Assembly: GCA_900759665.1 (NCBI GenBank)
Contig: CAAEWE010000040.1
Coordinates: forward strand, 1-64,000
DNA length: 64,000 nt
Origin: Lachnospiraceae bacterium
GTDB taxonomy: Bacteria; Bacillota; Clostridia; Lachnospirales; Lachnospiraceae
Direction of reading: 5' to 3'
Below are positions 61,830-64,000 of this stretch, piece by piece. A program made the position numbers and the translations under genes. Within the stretch, counting starts at the first letter, position 1, and every line of letters begins with the position of its first letter. Under the pieces are notes generated by a model, which saw only the letters and a program-made list of their open reading frames with translations, was not told the origin of the DNA and searched no databases.

Positions 61830-62687
61830 ATGAAATATGCAGCGATAATGTTTGATGTAGTAGAGTCCCGGAAATATTATGATCGATATGATGTACAAAA
61901 TGTATTAATGGGATGCGTGGATTATCTAAATACTATATATGAACAAGGAATAAAGAAAAAGGTAGTATCTAGCGCAGGGGATGAATTTCAGGGGTTGTTT
62001 TTTGATTTACAAGCCGCATTTTTATATATTAAAAAATTACAGCTTTTAATATATCCTATTAAGATAAGGTGTGGTATAGGATATGGCAAAATAAAGTATG
62101 ACGTGGAAGAATGGACGTCGTCTGCTTTTGATGGAGAAGCATATTATTTGGCAAGGGATGCGATCAATGCGGTTAAACGAAAAAAAAGTAATGTCATATG
62201 CTTTAATACAAATTCAAAATATGACAGATATTTAAATGAATTTTGTTTATCAACTCAGCAGATCAGGTTAAGACAACCGCAGGTTGCAAATATAATTGAG
62301 ATTATATCAGATATTATGCTGCCCCTTAAGGATAGCTGGGAGGATATTTCGTTTTATAGCTGGTTATTGGACAATAGATACAAATTGTTAGAACAAGAAT
62401 ATTGGAGCATGAGGTATAGAAGACAGGAGAGTCAGGAAATGCCTGTCATAAATTATGAAATGCTGTATGAAAATAGAAATTTATATAATGCAAAGAAAGA
62501 TGACAAGCTGTCATTTTATATGGATGAATTTTGGGTTCGTGGTATGTCAACAGAAATTGCTCGAATTATGAATACTTCTCGGCAAAATATCGACAGATAT
62601 ATAATATCAGCAAGAATAAAGGAAAGGAGAACAAGGGATAAAGCGATATTTGATTTACTAGGGGAGGATATATGGAAAACTATTTGA
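61830..62687 (+). CDS. SatD-family protein with cyclase-like motifs and C-terminal HTH
   Basis: A 285-aa protein of the SatD family (named from a Streptococcus mutans acid-tolerance operon; biochemical role unknown). Near the N-terminus IMFDVVESRKY has Asp9, and SSAGDEFQGLF has Asp51. IRCGIGYGKI and DGEAYYLARDA follow. The two Asp positions and the GIGYGKI strand resemble class III nucleotide cyclases or GGDEF folds, an inference from motif order only. The last ~60 residues contain an HTH, GMSTEIARIMNTSRQNIDRY. GAGGTGA precedes the ATG at 61830. AT-rich compared with neighbours. It overlaps its DUF3307 partner by 16 bp. Confidence 0.78.
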   Translation: MKYAAIMFDVVESRKYYDRYDVQNVLMGCVDYLNTIYEQGIKKKVVSSAGDEFQGLFFDLQAAFLYIKKLQLLIYPIKIRCGIGYGKIKYDVEEWTSSAFDGEAYYLARDAINAVKRKKSNVICFNTNSKYDRYLNEFCLSTQQIRLRQPQVANIIEIISDIMLPLKDSWEDISFYSWLLDNRYKLLEQEYWSMRYRRQESQEMPVINYEMLYENRNLYNAKKDDKLSFYMDEFWVRGMSTEIARIMNTSRQNIDRYIISARIKERRTRDKAIFDLLGEDIWKTI

Positions 62688-63310
62688 TTTTATTGATATT
62701 CCATTTGATTGGTGATTTTTACTTGCAAAACAACAAAGGTCGCAAGATGTAAAAATGCAGCAAAGGGAGAATTGTGCGGAGAATGTCAGAAGTGTAAAAA
62801 TAATATATGGTTTAATGGAGAATATTTGCGAATGCATTCCGTGCTGTATATTGTGCCGTTTTTGGTGTTGTATTTTGTGGCGGGATGGAAATCTGCAACT
62901 GGTGCCATAGCAATATTATTGGCAACACATATATTGATAGATGCAACGGCTTGTTATTTTAACAAGAAAATGAAATTATTATGAAGCGTTGAAAATTGTT
63001 TTTTTGAGTCTTGCGCTAATAATGCCATGCTCAATAATGATTAATAAATTGATTCAGGATATTTATCCTAATTCAAATGAGACGGGTATGTTTGATGTTG
63101 GTTCTATGATAGGAGTTATGGAACGGATATTGACAGTTGTTTTTGCCTGTTTAGGAAATTTTTTCTGCTATTGCGATAATAATTACGATAAAAACTTGGG
63201 CGAGAACAAACGATTTAAAGGAGACAGAGTTTAGAAATAAGTATCTGCTGGGAACATTAACAAGCTTGGTTTTGGCATTGCTGATTTTTATTATTTATAA
63301 CGAGTTGTAG
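62672..63310 (+). pseudogene. DUF3307 membrane protein, broken by frameshifts
   Basis: The start MENYLILLIFHLIGDFYLQ at 62672 (after GGGGAGG) is the DUF3307 N-terminus. The frame then closes at 62750, and the protein continues in another frame from ~62725 with HSVLYIVPFLVLYFVAGW and ATHILIDATACYF. It breaks again before ~62990 (DVGSMIGVMERILTVVFACL), and once more at the T6 run near 63160, after which AIAIIITIKTW and LVLALLIFIIYNEL end at a TAG (63308-63310). DUF3307 proteins commonly sit next to SatD. Three separate shifts make it non-functional unless sequencing errors are present. Confidence 0.82.
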
Positions 63311-63331
63311 GAAAGCATTGCAGAGGGAAGA

Positions 63332-63382
63332 GGGAAATTATGCGCCAGATAAAAATGATCCGATTTTATATAGGAAGAATAA
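63332..63382 (+). repeat. Right 51-bp direct repeat flanking the SatD module
   Basis: Copy of 61656-61706 with two mismatches. It carries the ribosome site and the first 14 codons of the ClC gene at 63340. Confidence 0.85.
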
Positions 63383-64000
63383 TGAGAAATCTCGCAGTTT
63401 TTATACGCTGGGGGATTTTCTCTGCATTTGTAGGCCTTTTTGTGGGAAGCTTCAGTACGTTGTTTGCGTTCTGTCTGCGTCAGGTGACAGCGTTTCGGAC
63501 AGAGAATCCATGGCTGATCTTGTGTCTGCCTTTGGCGGGTGTTATGATCGTCTTTTTGTATGGAATATTTCGGTACAAGAACGACAAAGGAACCAATATG
63601 GTGCTTTCCTCGATTCATGCGGAGGCAGAGGTACCCTTCCGGATGGCACCACTGATCTTTATTTCCACGATCATCACGCATTTGTTTGGTGGAAGTGCCG
63701 GACGTGAGGGGGCAGCGCTGCAGCTTGGCGGCAGCATTGGGCAGCAGCTTGGCAAGCTGTTCCGGTTTGATGAGAAGGATCAGCGGGTTGTGGTCATGTG
63801 TGGTATGAGTGCGGCGTTCTCAGCGATTTTCGGAACGCCGATCGCTGCTTCGATCTTTTCTATGGAGGTTGTCAGCGTCGGCGTGATGTATTATGCTGCT
63901 CTGGTTCCCTGTGTTTTTTCTTCACTGGTGGCTTCTAAGTTTGCAACCCATATGGGCATTGGGCCCAATGTATTTAAAATACGTCATATGCCGCTTTTTG
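63340..64000 (+). CDS. ClC-family chloride channel (5' part, runs off the window)
   Basis: The first 220 codons of a ClC channel or transporter. The start MRQIKMIRFYIGRI at 63340 follows AGAGGGAAGAGGG. Membrane segments lie near residues 22-50 and 55-75. The conserved gate-Glu region GGSAGREGAALQLGGSIGQ (the family GREG motif) lies near residues 113-131, followed by GMSAAFSAIFGTPIAAS near 150-166. It probably moves chloride or fluoride ions. Its first codons are duplicated at 61656, and the SatD module separates it from ybjQ. Confidence 0.9.
   Translation, partial: MRQIKMIRFYIGRIMRNLAVFIRWGIFSAFVGLFVGSFSTLFAFCLRQVTAFRTENPWLILCLPLAGVMIVFLYGIFRYKNDKGTNMVLSSIHAEAEVPFRMAPLIFISTIITHLFGGSAGREGAALQLGGSIGQQLGKLFRFDEKDQRVVVMCGMSAAFSAIFGTPIAASIFSMEVVSVGVMYYAALVPCVFSSLVASKFATHMGIGPNVFKIRHMPLF

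Noticed and set aside
62989..63234. Separate small membrane protein gene
   Set aside because: It starts with TTG without a site, and its sequence continues the DUF3307 protein from the previous frame, so it is part of the broken gene.

Overview
The window reads like a chromosome segment from a low-to-mid GC, spore-forming anaerobe of the Clostridia, most likely the Lachnospiraceae. The evidence is a spore photoproduct lyase, a reversed-order rubrerythrin under a PerR repressor, a fused FeoA-FeoB iron transporter, a stand-alone TrpB2, DUF4143 ATPases, InlB-type repeat surface proteins and strong AGGAGG ribosome binding sites. No genus can be fixed from the sequence. No rRNA, tRNA, CRISPR array, phage or transposase gene was seen.

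Positions 1-20,800 form a signalling and ABC-transport locus. An AgrC-like GHKL kinase and a LytTR response regulator (minus strand) face a MacB-type ATPase, an 827-aa FtsX-type permease and a lipoprotein. Two promoters carry the same paired 21-bp-period direct repeats at the same distance from a TATAAT box, so both are probable targets of the regulator. One drives the ABC genes. The other drives a 27-codon peptide gene with an AgrD-like look (hydrophobic helix, C-terminal CRSNW). Downstream lie a propeller/solute-binding fusion protein, a second ABC set (two permeases and an ATPase), a third set (706-aa membrane protein and ATPase), a DinJ/YafQ-type toxin-antitoxin pair, and a lipoprotein with two membrane proteins. 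A decayed copy of that lipoprotein sits before the second set, which suggests module duplication.

Positions 20,800-27,700 hold a sugar ABC importer (binding protein plus MalF/MalG-like permeases, no ATPase), a 300-bp cluster of hairpins, a HicA/HicB module, and an orphan binding protein whose start overlaps the hicB stop. Positions 27,700-32,900 hold a rhodanese-TtcA fusion, a nucleoside phosphorylase-like protein overlapping spore photoproduct lyase, an SDR oxidoreductase and a CAP-domain secreted protein. Positions 32,800-37,000 hold a DUF4143 ATPase with a damaged 5' end next to a 33-bp-period tandem array, then a nitroreductase and TrpB2.

Positions 37,000-43,000 hold a chemoreceptor and a Sel1-kinase-vWA-PP2C operon resembling the TerY-phosphorylation triad. 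After a remnant two-component system come an unknown gene, a LysR regulator divergent from purA, a ThrE-type exporter, a DnaJ-domain protein and a 2233-aa surface protein with about 20 InlB-type repeats, ten of them in an alternating A/B pattern. Positions 56,300-61,000 hold PerR, rubrerythrin, L25/Ctc and FeoAB. The last 2.9 kb hold small proteins and a SatD plus DUF3307 module set into the 5' end of a ClC chloride-channel gene and flanked by 51-bp direct repeats. SatD carries motifs reminiscent of class III nucleotide cyclases, so this is a candidate signalling or defence module whose membrane partner is frameshifted.
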